This document shows, piece by piece, positions 32,667-42,100 of a DNA stretch of 64,000 nt. Both the position numbers and the translations under genes were made by a program. The DNA is from Monarcha castaneiventris obscurior (taxonomy: Eukaryota > Chordata > Aves > Passeriformes > Monarchidae): NCBI GenBank assembly GCA_026261815.1, contig JAMPIT010000894.1, positions 52,391,147 to 52,455,146 of the forward strand, written 5' to 3'. The first letter of the stretch is position 1. Each line of letters starts with the position of its first letter. A model generated the notes under the pieces. That model saw nothing but the letters and a program-made list of their open reading frames with translations, was not told the DNA's origin and did not search any database.

Positions 32667-33081
32667 AAAATTTAAATGCTGTTAACTCTGAGTGCCAGGC
32701 ATCTAAAAATCACCTACTAGAAGAAAACAACTGTGGTTATAACTAGCATCATATTTCTACTCCCTTCCTTTTATATACAGAAGTCCTATTTTTTACAAGT
32801 TGGTTTCCACACACAACCAACTTCTAAGAGAAAAACAGTGTGAAGAAAGAAATAGACACTGCCCTACCAGCTTAAGTCTCCTTCCAGTAAGCACAATAGA
32901 GCCTTACGGTATCCTTCGAAGTGCCCAGCTTCTTCAGCCCATCCAGAGGGAGGAGGTCTGCGGAATCCTTGTGAATAAACTGAACCGCCTGCTTCATCCT
33001 CCTCTGCTGGCGGAGAGACGCCGCTTCCCTGATCTCCACTTCTTTCCTGCTCGGCTCTGTCAGGATGCCCGAATAGAACAT
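22256..33081 (-). CDS. NRIP3: NRIP3, complete spliced gene, retropepsin-like protein
   Basis: Six exons (32908-33081, 26311-26490, 25608-25690, 22902-23041, 22459-22511, 22256-22357) sum to 732 bp: 243 codons and a stop, close to the roughly 241 residues of human NRIP3. Residues 1-60 hold the conserved MFYSGIL start and [20 protein letters not shown]. Residues 61-118 are a polar linker beginning [18 protein letters not shown]. Residues 119-220 form the aspartic-protease-like fold: [12 protein letters not shown] with the DTG at 129-131, [11 protein letters not shown], and the second-lobe element [18 protein letters not shown]3 is named for nuclear receptor interaction; it belongs to the retroviral-protease-like family with NRIP2 and the DDI proteins, and its activity is poorly established. 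All introns are GT/AG and all codon phases match. Confidence 0.95.
22459..22511 (-). CDS. NRIP3: NRIP3 exon 5
   Basis: A 53-bp exon after a T-rich acceptor (TTTTTTTTTTCAG) encoding [18 protein letters not shown], with donor GTAAGG. LGLQTL corresponds to the hydrophobic-hydrophobic-glycine element of the second half of the retropepsin fold. Confidence 0.93.
22512..22901. other. NRIP3 intron 4
   Basis: Short intron with a T run of about 13 on the plus strand (22822-22834). Nothing else was seen. Confidence 0.8.
22902..23041 (-). CDS. NRIP3: NRIP3 exon 4
   Basis: The acceptor CAATGCACAG precedes 140 bp encoding [20 protein letters not shown], then [20 protein letters not shown] and CAALVV. The donor is GTGAGT. 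It ends in phase 1, completed as a glutamate codon by exon 5. Confidence 0.93.
23042..25607. other. NRIP3 intron 3
   Basis: Contains the CR1 at 23461-23815 and a two-copy 21-bp tandem (ACCCACATCAGACCAGAGCAG) at about 23230-23272. The rest is unremarkable. Confidence 0.8.
23461..23815 (-). mobile_element. CR1 LINE fragment in NRIP3 intron 3
   Basis: The plus strand reads GGAATCATAGAGATGTTGAG, GGTTGGAACAGACCTCTAAG, ATCATCGAGTTCAACTG and on to CCCCTTTTCTCCACTCTGAAC, the reverse complement of a CR1 3' end. It is more diverged from the CR1 consensus than the copies near TMEM9B, and is probably older. Confidence 0.85.
25608..25690 (-). CDS. NRIP3: NRIP3 exon 3 with the DTG motif
   Basis: The acceptor TGCTCTTGCAG and donor GTAAAT enclose 83 bp encoding [20 protein letters not shown] and then SACLDRLG. 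The DTGS at residues 129-132 is the catalytic-motif position of retropepsin-type proteases. The exon ends in phase 2; the glycine codon is completed by exon 4. Confidence 0.93.
25691..26310. other. NRIP3 intron 2, no further feature seen
   Basis: A 620-bp intron with a short A run near 26270-26282 just before exon 2 on the plus strand. Confidence 0.8.
26311..26490 (-). CDS. NRIP3: NRIP3 exon 2
   Basis: The acceptor TTTCTCAAAG precedes [18 protein letters not shown]. The exon continues through a lysine/serine-rich linker to EELIVVSCQ and the donor GTAATA, which is weaker than the usual GTAAGT. It has 60 codons, phase 0 at both ends. Confidence 0.93.
29473..29503. repeat. Poly(A) tract, 31 bases
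   Basis: Uninterrupted A run in NRIP3 intron 1 (U tract in the transcript). Confidence 0.9.
32630..32664. repeat. Poly(A) tract, 35 bases
   Basis: Uninterrupted A run in NRIP3 intron 1, preceded on the plus strand by several hundred bases of AT-rich, UTR-like sequence and followed by TTAAAATTTAAATG. It could be a retrocopy tail or a simple expansion. Confidence 0.9.
32908..33081 (-). CDS. NRIP3: NRIP3 exon 1
   Basis: Starts at the ATG at 33081, the first in the frame and G at -3. It encodes [20 protein letters not shown] and then [20 protein letters not shown], ending in SKDT before the donor GTAAGG. It has 58 codons, phase 0 out. The open frame runs a few codons into the intron, which is not coding. 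Confidence 0.95.
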
Positions 33082-33340
33082 CTCTCCTCCGGCCAGCGGC
33101 TGGCTCCTGGAGGACGCGCGTCTCGGGGAGCTGCGATGGGAGGATGCTCCGCCGCCTGCGCTTTATAGCCGGAGCCTGGTGACGCGCGGGGGCCGGCAGG
33201 TGCCTCGGCCGGAGGGGACGGGCACAGCGCTGCCCTTCCTCCCCGCCGCCTCTCCCGGCAGCACGGCTAGCCACGGGCATTCCATGGCTCTCCCCGAGCC
33301 CTCAGGGACACACTGCCCGGCACCCGTGTGCTCCTGGGGG
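33000..33340. promoter_or_regulatory. NRIP3: CpG-rich promoter region of NRIP3
   Basis: CpG density rises sharply over exon 1 and upstream, then falls after about 33340. It is smaller than the TMEM9B island. Confidence 0.6.
33161..33167 (-). promoter_or_regulatory. NRIP3: NRIP3 TATA box
   Basis: Minus-strand CGGCTATAAAGCGC lies about 80 bp upstream of the ATG, so transcription would start near 33130-33138 with a 5' UTR of about 55 bases. A TGACGCG half-CRE-like sequence lies just upstream (33179-33185, plus strand). The surrounding 33000-33330 is CpG-rich. Confidence 0.6.
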
Positions 33341-35641
33341 CGGCAGTCCCACACGGACCGTGCAGCTGCCCACGGGGAGGTTTGGTGCCTTATGCTCAGC
33401 GCAGGTTCAGGATGCCCCTGGTCTCACCAGAGCATTGCCAGCACCGATCTGGATCGTCACTGTCTGCTCAAGTGTCCAGGAAATCTGTCACAAAAGTTGT
33501 CCCAGCCAAACTAGGGCACCTTAAATGTCATTTAACACTGGGTTTCTGTACCCATCAAATGTCCAGGTGCAGCACAATTTGACTAATCACTAACACCAAC
33601 ACAACTGATTGTTAATCAGAGCAAAACTTGGCAAAGCAGCTGTAGTTTTGCAGCTTTCTTGCTGCTTGTCTAATGATCCAGATGTTGCTGGAATCAGTCT
33701 GGCTCTAGTTACTTATCTCTGATCCCAGACAGTGCTGGGAGACGTATTAAAGGATGAGGATGCTGGCAGTGCCTTGGCTGTCCAGAGACATCCTTTCTTC
33801 TTCACAGGCAGCTCTAAGCTTCCAAGAAGCAAAGTCCTTTTTCCTGGGGCTGGGCTGTCCTTTAACTTGTTTTACTTAAGCATGAACAAAGTCTCCAGTA
33901 AAATTCCTCTACCCTTTTCCATTAGAGTGTACAACATGAATTAATACACATTAACAAACTTAATAGACTTCCATGCTATAAAGACTGATTAATGTAATAG
34001 TTAGAGAAGGAAATTTTCATAGCAGGACTCACAGCACACTTGGCTTTCTTTCACTGCAACAGTGAGTGAGAGCAGCAGGTGCTTCCCTGAGCTTTCTGCT
34101 TTCCAAGTAACTTGTTGCATGGAGTAGGTGCAGAAAAAATGCAGCTCTGCCTCAGAGAGACAGTACAGATCTGGAAACACTCCACATGGGTTTGGTTCTG
34201 GTTAAACTCAGAGAGACCTTTGATGTGCTAGGCAAAGCACAGGAAAAGCAGAGCTTAGCCCAGGATTTATGCCAAGCCAGATTTCCAGGACACTTCCTAC
34301 CTTCCAGAGGAGCTGGGACACTGATTGTCCTTTACTGTCACCCACCAACAGAGCTTGGCTCCCACTTTCTGCTCACCAAGACACCACTGGCACCCTGCAG
34401 CCCCTGCTCCTGGCCTGGGGAGTGGGGCTGGTACAGAGCAGGGCTGATACCAGAACAGCAGCACTCTGTGGGCAAACTCCCACATCTGAGCTCTGCAGCC
34501 ACAGACAAGCCACGTATGTTCAGCCCCTCCTCATGTGACCTGGGAGAGAGGAGGGAAGAAAAATCAGATGCTGAGGCAGAATGCCATAAAAGCCAAGCCC
34601 ATTATTTCACAGCCTTATTTCACATAAAGGCCACTACATGTGAGCCAGCCCAGCTCAGTCAATGTGTCAGCCTGCAGAAGGATAACAGGGCTGACAGCCT
34701 GAAGGGGCATATAATTTTTATTCCCTGTGCTGACTCAGCTCATTACATGACAGGACCATTGTTCCACTCTGGGCACACATGGCCGGGAGGATAAAAGCAC
34801 CTTGTTTTTCACCTTGGGAGCTATTTGGTGCTTTCCCAGTTGATTAAATAAAGATACATGACTGCATCCACGCTCTCCTGAAGGCAAAGAGGAAGCAAAA
34901 GGGCTGCCACTGAAACCAGGAGGCATTTTTTAGTATAAAAGCTCCCTGGAGTAGCGGCACTCTGCCCAATGTATTAACAAATGTCCAGTCAGCTCTGGCT
35001 TATTTCAAGAAGAGTAAAGCTGCAAGCACAGGTGGAGCATGGAAAGCCCTCTCACACTGTAGCTCCAAGGCTGCAGCCTGTGTTTCCATTCAGCACACAA
35101 GCGTTTTGTCTGAGCCCTGCAATTTCACTTCTGCTCTGTGTTTGTGCCAACAGCTCCCAGGAAAATCTGCTCAAAGCTCACGAGTAACAAATGAGATAAA
35201 GGCCTAATTCCTCTCTCGCTTTTTAATCCTGAGAAAGAGGAAAGGAGAGGAAGCATAAAGTCATCTGCTCAAACTACGCAGGACCCACACTGAAAGAGGG
35301 GCTCAGTTTGGACAGCTCACACCCAGGGCTTAAGTTGGTTAAGTGGTTAAATCATTTGTTTGCAACAGATTAGCCGGTGGTATTTCTCCACCTCTCCACA
35401 CGAGGTATCTAAACAGGGGCACATTTCAGAAAAATTCCCATCCACTCACCGGAGACAGGCCTGTCATAACCACTGTCCCTCACTCAAGAAAAGCTCCGAG
35501 GGACTAAACCACTTTTCCTGCTCTTTCCCACTTCCAGAGCAGCACGGAATATTCCTCCACACCTCCGTATAACATCGAGTCCGTTGTCAAAAAGAGGCTT
35601 CACAGGGTTGTGATGGAGAAAACCCCTCCAGCCAGGTGTGG
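33341..35641. other. Intergenic, upstream of NRIP3
   Basis: No exon or repeat was recognised. Possible NRIP3 regulatory DNA, but no specific element is supported. Confidence 0.65.
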
Positions 35642-36147
35642 CTCTGCCCTCCAGGACAGGCTGGCGCTGCCCTCCAGGACAGGCTGGCCGTGCCCTCCAG
35701 GACGGGCTGGCTCTGCCCTCCAGGACAGGCTGGCGCTGCCCTCCAGGACAGGCTGGCGCTGCCCTCCAGGACAGGCTGGCCGTGCCCTCCAGGACAGGCT
35801 GGCTCTGCCCTCCAGGACGGGCTGGCGCTGCCCTCCAGGACGGGCTGGCGCTGCCCTCCAGGACAGGCTGGCTCTGCCCTCCAGGACAGGCTGGCGCTGC
35901 CCTCCAGGACGGGCTGGCGCTGCCCTCCAGGACAGGCTGGCTCTGCCCTCCAGCACGGGCTGGCTCTGCCCTCCAGGACGGGCTGGCTCTGCCCTCCAGG
36001 ACGGGCTGGCCGTGCCCTCCAGGACGGGCTGGCGCTGCCCTCCAGGACAGGCTGGCTCTGCCCTCCAGGACGGGCTGGCTCTGCCCTCCAGGACAGGCTG
36101 GCTCTGCCCTCCAGGACGGGCTGGCCGTGCCCTCCAGGACGGGCTGG
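35642..36147. repeat. Minisatellite, 22 copies of a 23-bp unit
   Basis: The unit (plus strand) is CNNTGCCCTCCAGGACRGGCTGG. By hand count there are 22 full units with no length change, followed by a partial unit CTCTGCC. Variation is almost limited to the linker (CTCTG, CGCTG or CCGTG) and to A/G in GACAGG/GACGGG; one unit has CAGCACGGG. The minus strand is G-rich and includes GGAGGGCAG. A 23-bp unit shifts frame each copy and contains no stop, so open frames of 200-370 codons appear on both strands; these are not genes. Confidence 0.97.
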
Positions 36148-39100
36148 CTCTGCCAGGAAGCCGCGGGGCCAGCAGGGACCAGCACGGCTGCAGGACACCG
36201 GAGGCTGCTGCCTGTGGCAGGTCCCGGCAGCGCTGCCGCAGGTTTGGAATGGGATCTCTCCCGTGCCCGGGGCATCTTCCCCAGAGCTTCTCTGCTGGCC
36301 CAGCGAAGCCCTCGGTGTCTAAACCCACTGCAAAGAGCGAACAAAGGGAAAGGCTGCTTTCCCCGGCCTTTCCAAAGTGCCCTTTGCCATCACAGCTGGG
36401 GACAGGGGAGGCAGCGCCACAGGGCAGCACGAGTGCCCTTGGAGGGAGGGGAGAGGATGCACAACTTTGATAATCTTATCAGCCACGCCACAGGGCAGAG
36501 GCAAAGCGACACCGGCACAGCCTCCCCAATGCAATTTGCTTCACCTATGATGGTTATACCCCTCTTTACAGCCGGTTTGTACTGGCTCAGTCTCCAGTCA
36601 CGCCTGCAGCTTAATCAGCCTGAGGGAAGAGGAGCTGCGGACTTTCGTTCACACCCCCATTCCATCTCCTCTCCCGGTGAAGAGGAAAGCAGCAGCAGGC
36701 AACGCAGGAAGTGGGTCGGTCCTTTTTTTTTTTCTCCTTTTCTTTGATTTCTCATCTTTCCCTAAAAAGAAGTGATTTGTTCGTGGTTGCCATATCCTGA
36801 AGAAATGCAGAGATGCCCCAGAAAACTCTGAAGAAAGGACAGAGTGGTATAATTTAACAGAAAGAGAAGCAGGCAGTAGGTGCAAAAGGAATAATTTGCT
36901 CAGCACAAAGAGAAAATTTTAGAGAATCCATTTCCGCAGAAAAGACTATGAAGATCTTAAGAAAATGAAATCACAATAATTGCTGTATTAAAATAAGCTT
37001 TCTGTTCATCAGTGCATTAGTAAGGGTCAGTTCTAGCAGAATCAGGAAAAAACCTGTAATAATAGGGAGAATACAGACCAGTCATTTTCTAAAAACGTTG
37101 GATACAAAAATCCAGGAGGATTTACTGAGCTACCTAATTATCATTTGTAGCAAGGAAAAGCCTATGGATAGAGCTGGAGAAATCCTCTAGCAAACAAAAA
37201 CAGAGTCTGGTTGACATTCCTGAGAAATATGGCCCAGTTTGTCCAGTAACTCCATACTCACCTTCTTAATTTCCACTGCTGACAGAGGGAAAGGATCTCC
37301 TGGGCTGGGATATGGGCCCCATCACAGGCATTTCATGGAGACAGCTATTCCCAGGGCATCTCTCTGTGTTTATCCTGGGTGCAGCTCCAACCTCCTTCCC
37401 CTGGGTGTGCTCTGTGCAGTGCCTGGGCTGGTGGCATCGAGCACGAAGCAGAGACATGGATGGCACTGGGAGAGGAATCAGACATTGCACAGCTCCTCCC
37501 AGGAGACTGAACTGAATTTATCTGTCTGGTTCTCTTCATGCACAGAGGCAACAGGTGGATGAGAGTTTCAGGAATGCAAAAGCTGCACATATCAAAACAA
37601 GAGATTAAAATGGCAAGTCTTGCAAGAGCTCCCTTACCTTCATTTCCCCTTTTTTAAAGAGGCTGAAACATGAGGAGAGCTGTTTTTCTTCAAAACAGTA
37701 GGAAATGGTGTACGTAGAGGGCAGGTGATGTTTCTCCCCAGCATGCACCCACACCAACCCCTGTTTATTATGTGCAACAGCAAAATTATTTCAGTGTAAA
37801 ATTTTCAAAATGATTAATTTGAATAAACATTAATACATGCTAGTTCTCACCCTCCCGTATGTACGTTAGAGCTGAACTGCAAATATTTATTTTGAAGTAA
37901 TCTACATGTATTTTCGAAGTGCCAACCATAACTTCATCACTCAGACTTCCCAAACCTCAGGGGATTTCAGTTCTCCTGTCCTGCAAAAGGCAGCTTGTGT
38001 GCCGAAGGCTTCCTCTGCTGCTGGGGCATTTACATTCAGGTCATTAAATATATAGGAGGGATCTTGTTAAGGCTAAACCAGGGCGAGTCGCTTCACACCA
38101 CACAAACACCGTTTTCTCGCTCCTTTCTAACTTTCCAGAAGCCTGACATCTGGAGACCAAGGAGGAGCAGGGCAGGACACGCAGGAATGCCTCTGCTGCT
38201 CGGGATTCCTGAGCTCTGAAAGCCAGGAGGAAGGAAGAGGGCGCTGCTCTTCTTCCCATCAGGTTCTCTGTCAGTCCAGCAGGAACTGCTAAGGAATAAC
38301 CGGGAGCCTGTTGCTCTGGAAAGCAGGGGCTGGTGGCATGAGATGTTGGCTCCGAGGGGTAGGAGAGGTCAGGGACACTCAGGAGACACAGGCTCCTCAC
38401 TGGATTCTGCAACGAATAATATCACAGGTAGGATCAAGCAGTGGGGCTGGGATTTCCTGGCTCATCCGAGCGCCAAGGAGCGCTGTAGTGGAATTGCTGC
38501 ATTCAGTGTCCCTCCCTAGACCCAGCTCGGAGCACCTGGACAAAGCGGAGCTTGACAACGAGCTGCAAAAACCAGAGGTGGTACCCAGCGGCAACCACTC
38601 CACAGGTAGAATTTTGCTAGGCTTGTTCCTGTTTGCTTCTTGAAATAGTTCCCAGCTGTCCCTAACCAAGGGGTTATGGGCTCCCCACACCCAGGGAGCT
38701 GCAGGATGCTGTCACTGGCATCAGCCACTGGACCAATGCCACCTGACAAGAGACATGGAGAAACAGCCATTGCAGCAGCAGGAGCAGCACCCAGTTTTCT
38801 CCAACAGAGATGTGCCGTGGTTTTCACCCACATTTTCCTTGTCTCACCCATATTTTCCTTGTCCCATTAGTAATTTTCTGCCCTTCTTCTGCCCAACTGC
38901 TTTTGTGAATAGGAATTATAAAATTTGTGCTTGTGTTGTGAAAAGTCACTCCTTAGTATATAAAATATCAGTAAGCACACAAAATCATGTGCAATAGGTA
39001 TACATTTCCTTGGCTACTTGGGACATCTGTGTTTGCTTTTATATCTCTGTGGCTAATTAATCATAAGGCAGCTGGCCAAATTTTTCCTTGAGTCAACGCC

Positions 39101-42100
39101 TTGATCATTAGTGGAGATAGAGTGGGGATACAGGATGCCCACAATGACACCCACAGATGTCCTAGCTGCAGTCATGGAAGTAATTCCCTAACCCAGTCCT
39201 AACCTGGCAGCAAGAAATTTTAAATATTTATCCCTTGATTGTTGCAAATGTAGAACAACTGGGTTGTTGTTTTCCCCCTTTTACTTTCTTCTCAAACCCA
39301 AAAATTACTCACAGAAACAACTGGCACCACGAGCCCACGATGGACCAGGAGAAGAACACATCACAATCATTTTCCACTGGCATCCTGTTAGCCAGGGTGC
39401 TTATATCCAAGGTTTTCTTTTCCATAAACCCGTGTCTTCATCAGTGTGAAGTGCACACTGGCTCCAGGATGAAAGATGGACGCTATGGAGTGTGTGAGGC
39501 CACACTCAGTGCTCTGCCCTCTGCACACAATGGCAGGACTGAAACCTGAGCTGGGGATGAGAACAAACCAAGGCAGACTAAGCAGGAGCAAGATGAGGGA
39601 AGTCTGGCAGCTTACACAGGAGAAAGGGTCTCCTACATCTCCTGTCTCTGGGTAACAAGTTTAGGGCTTGCACAGGTATCTGAGAGCTCCCTGCCACAGG
39701 GGGGAACTCTCAGTCCTGAAAGGAGTTACACAAACTCTTTCAAAGCTCTCTGCTTTTTCTGTCTTTCTAGCCAAAGAACTTCCCTCTGGCCAAGTATAAA
39801 TCTGCTGCAGAGGCATTTCTTGTTCCAGATGCTTTGGAGTGGTATGATTCCTAAATAGCAGTACTTGGGGAGAGGGAGGGGGAACTCCTCATGCAAACTC
39901 TGTGGAATTTACCTCATGGAGAAGACAAATCTCAGAACATAATTTAAAACTTTGCCCAAAAAAAAAAAATCACTCTGGAACAGGATGAATTCAGGTCAGC
40001 TCTGAAACAGAGCTGCCTTTTGAAGTGTTCCTCGACGGCTTACCCAGGTGATGGTGGCAAAAATAACAAACTCCAGTCATGCAGTAAGCAAGTGAGCTGA
40101 ACAAAATTGGAATTTCCCAGCTCTTTTGCAAAAGCCCCAAGAACAGGTGCTCGTTTCAACTCGTGCCAAAGTGGGATTCACCAAGGAACAACATTCTTAC
40201 TATACTTTTCAAAAGACTGACTGTGAACCTTTTCTGCCGCTACCAGTTAAAGGAGTATTCATAGAAGGATTTCCTTTGACAAATATTTCCACCTTCTTAT
40301 GGAGCTTGGATCTAGGACAGCTTTGCACCTTTCCTTCAGAGGGGAAGAGAAGGGGGTAGCTTGTTTTGTATATCGAGTCTGAAATTGATCTGGCTTCACA
40401 ACAGACCAATATTCAATGAACTCAGGGGTTGAATGCTGTAAATTAAAGATATATAGATTTTAGGACTTAAAACATTCAAATCCTAAATTCATCAAATGCA
40501 TCAAAATATCTTTATTCTGGAACTTTGAGATAAAGCAAAATCTCAGCGTAAGATATTTACAGTATCCATTTAATACAAAAATATTATTTACATCAGCATT
40601 AGAGAGGAGGTCACCACAGTGTTAGTCAAACACAGGATCTCTCACCTCTGTGGAGCCCTTATGTTTATTTTACGAAGCCAAGGCTCCAGGACTCTCAAGT
40701 GCTGCAAGCATAAGTGAGCTCCCATTGTACCCTCCTGCCACGGCCCATGCAGAGCTGCAGCAGCTCCTGATGGGTAAGATTCAGCCAGAAATGTTACTGG
40801 ATACTCAGGGCTAATATTTGCTCACGTACAGAATCGTCAGCAGGGCTTCAGTGTGGCTCTCCTAACACAGAGGTTGTGTTTGCCATGTTGTGATTTGGTT
40901 AAATGTCTCCACCTTCAAGTCTAGGCAACTGAAGGACACCTGAGCTCACACTATGCCCCAAAAGGAAGGCAGCTGCCCCAGGAGAGCAGGAACACGAGCA
41001 CTGTGGGCAGGAATGATGAGGCACACAGCACTTGGAGGTGTTTGTGCCCTACCTTGGGTGTAATTTACTGCAGGCTCATCTGTCCAACCACTGACAGGAG
41101 TCAAGCTGTGATCAAGCAGAGCAACCAAACAATGCAGGAAATCAGTAGCTGACTGCACACACAATTTCATTTTCAAAGACAAATGTTCGAAGTCCATTAT
41201 TGACATCTGTAAGAACTGAGTCACCAGAGGGATGGGGCCAGGCAGAGTGCCAGAATCACTCACTGTTCTCAGAAGTAAATAACAGCAACTGAAGTTACGC
41301 ATTCACGGCCCATTTCCTCCAGCTTCCTTTGAGGTTTATTCTGCCTGGAAATCAACAACTTTCAACCCACACATTTCCTCACCAGTAATTTGGAAGAGAT
41401 GGGGGAACAGCCTTGATCAATGGTCAGAACTCAGTTCAGAAGAAGGTCTCCTCCCACTGCAACCTGAAGTGGCAGCAATACCCGGCCCAGCAGCACTGGT
41501 CCTTCTAGTCCTACAAAATACTGCATTTTGTAAAAACGGAAGAACTCAAAATACAAGGTCACTTACAAATCACCCCCTCCCCTTCCAAATGAATGATCAG
41601 AGCAGTGGTGAGGCCCTGGTATGGAAGCCCCAGTTTCTCTGTCTGGTTACGGGGTCCTGCCGCAGGAGCCCCATGCAGACCCAGGAGCTGTTTGCCTGCA
41701 ATTTTAGCAGGATGTGTCTTTGTTGGGGCCACATGCTGCCCTCTCGTGGGAAGCCCTGCCCATGGTACCCTGCTGCCTGGGCACGGACAGCCCTGAGCTG
41801 GGGACAGCCCCGCAAGGAGCTGCTCCACAGCAGCTCCAGGCAGACCACCACAGCCTCACTATCTTAGCCCCAAACCCTCAAAAATCTCCTTATTTGAGCA
41901 CTTTCACAATATCCCAGGCAAGAACAGACCCTGAGAGGTGTCTGAGGGATGGATGGGGCTCTAGCATCTCACATGGGTTTGTGCCAGAGCGTGTCCAGAG
42001 CAACCCTAAGCCAGACTGCCTTCTTCACCAGATTTTACTTCTCCAGTCCTGCGTGGGGAAACAAATCCTGCTGGGATAGACAGGCCTTTTTTATCCACTC

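Larger units (their letters stand above)
26491..32907. other. NRIP3 intron 1
   Basis: A 6.4-kb intron. It holds two long A tracts (29473-29503 and 32630-32664), a GC-rich middle (about 30600-31760) with several non-coding open frames, and an AT-rich right end (31800-32800). No LINE was recognised. Confidence 0.75.

Noticed and set aside
35642..36147. CRISPR-like array
   Set aside because: Units are directly adjacent with no unique spacers, and this is a vertebrate genome.
35600..36747. Repetitive proteins of 200-370 residues on both strands
   Set aside because: Produced by a 23-bp minisatellite with no stop in any frame.
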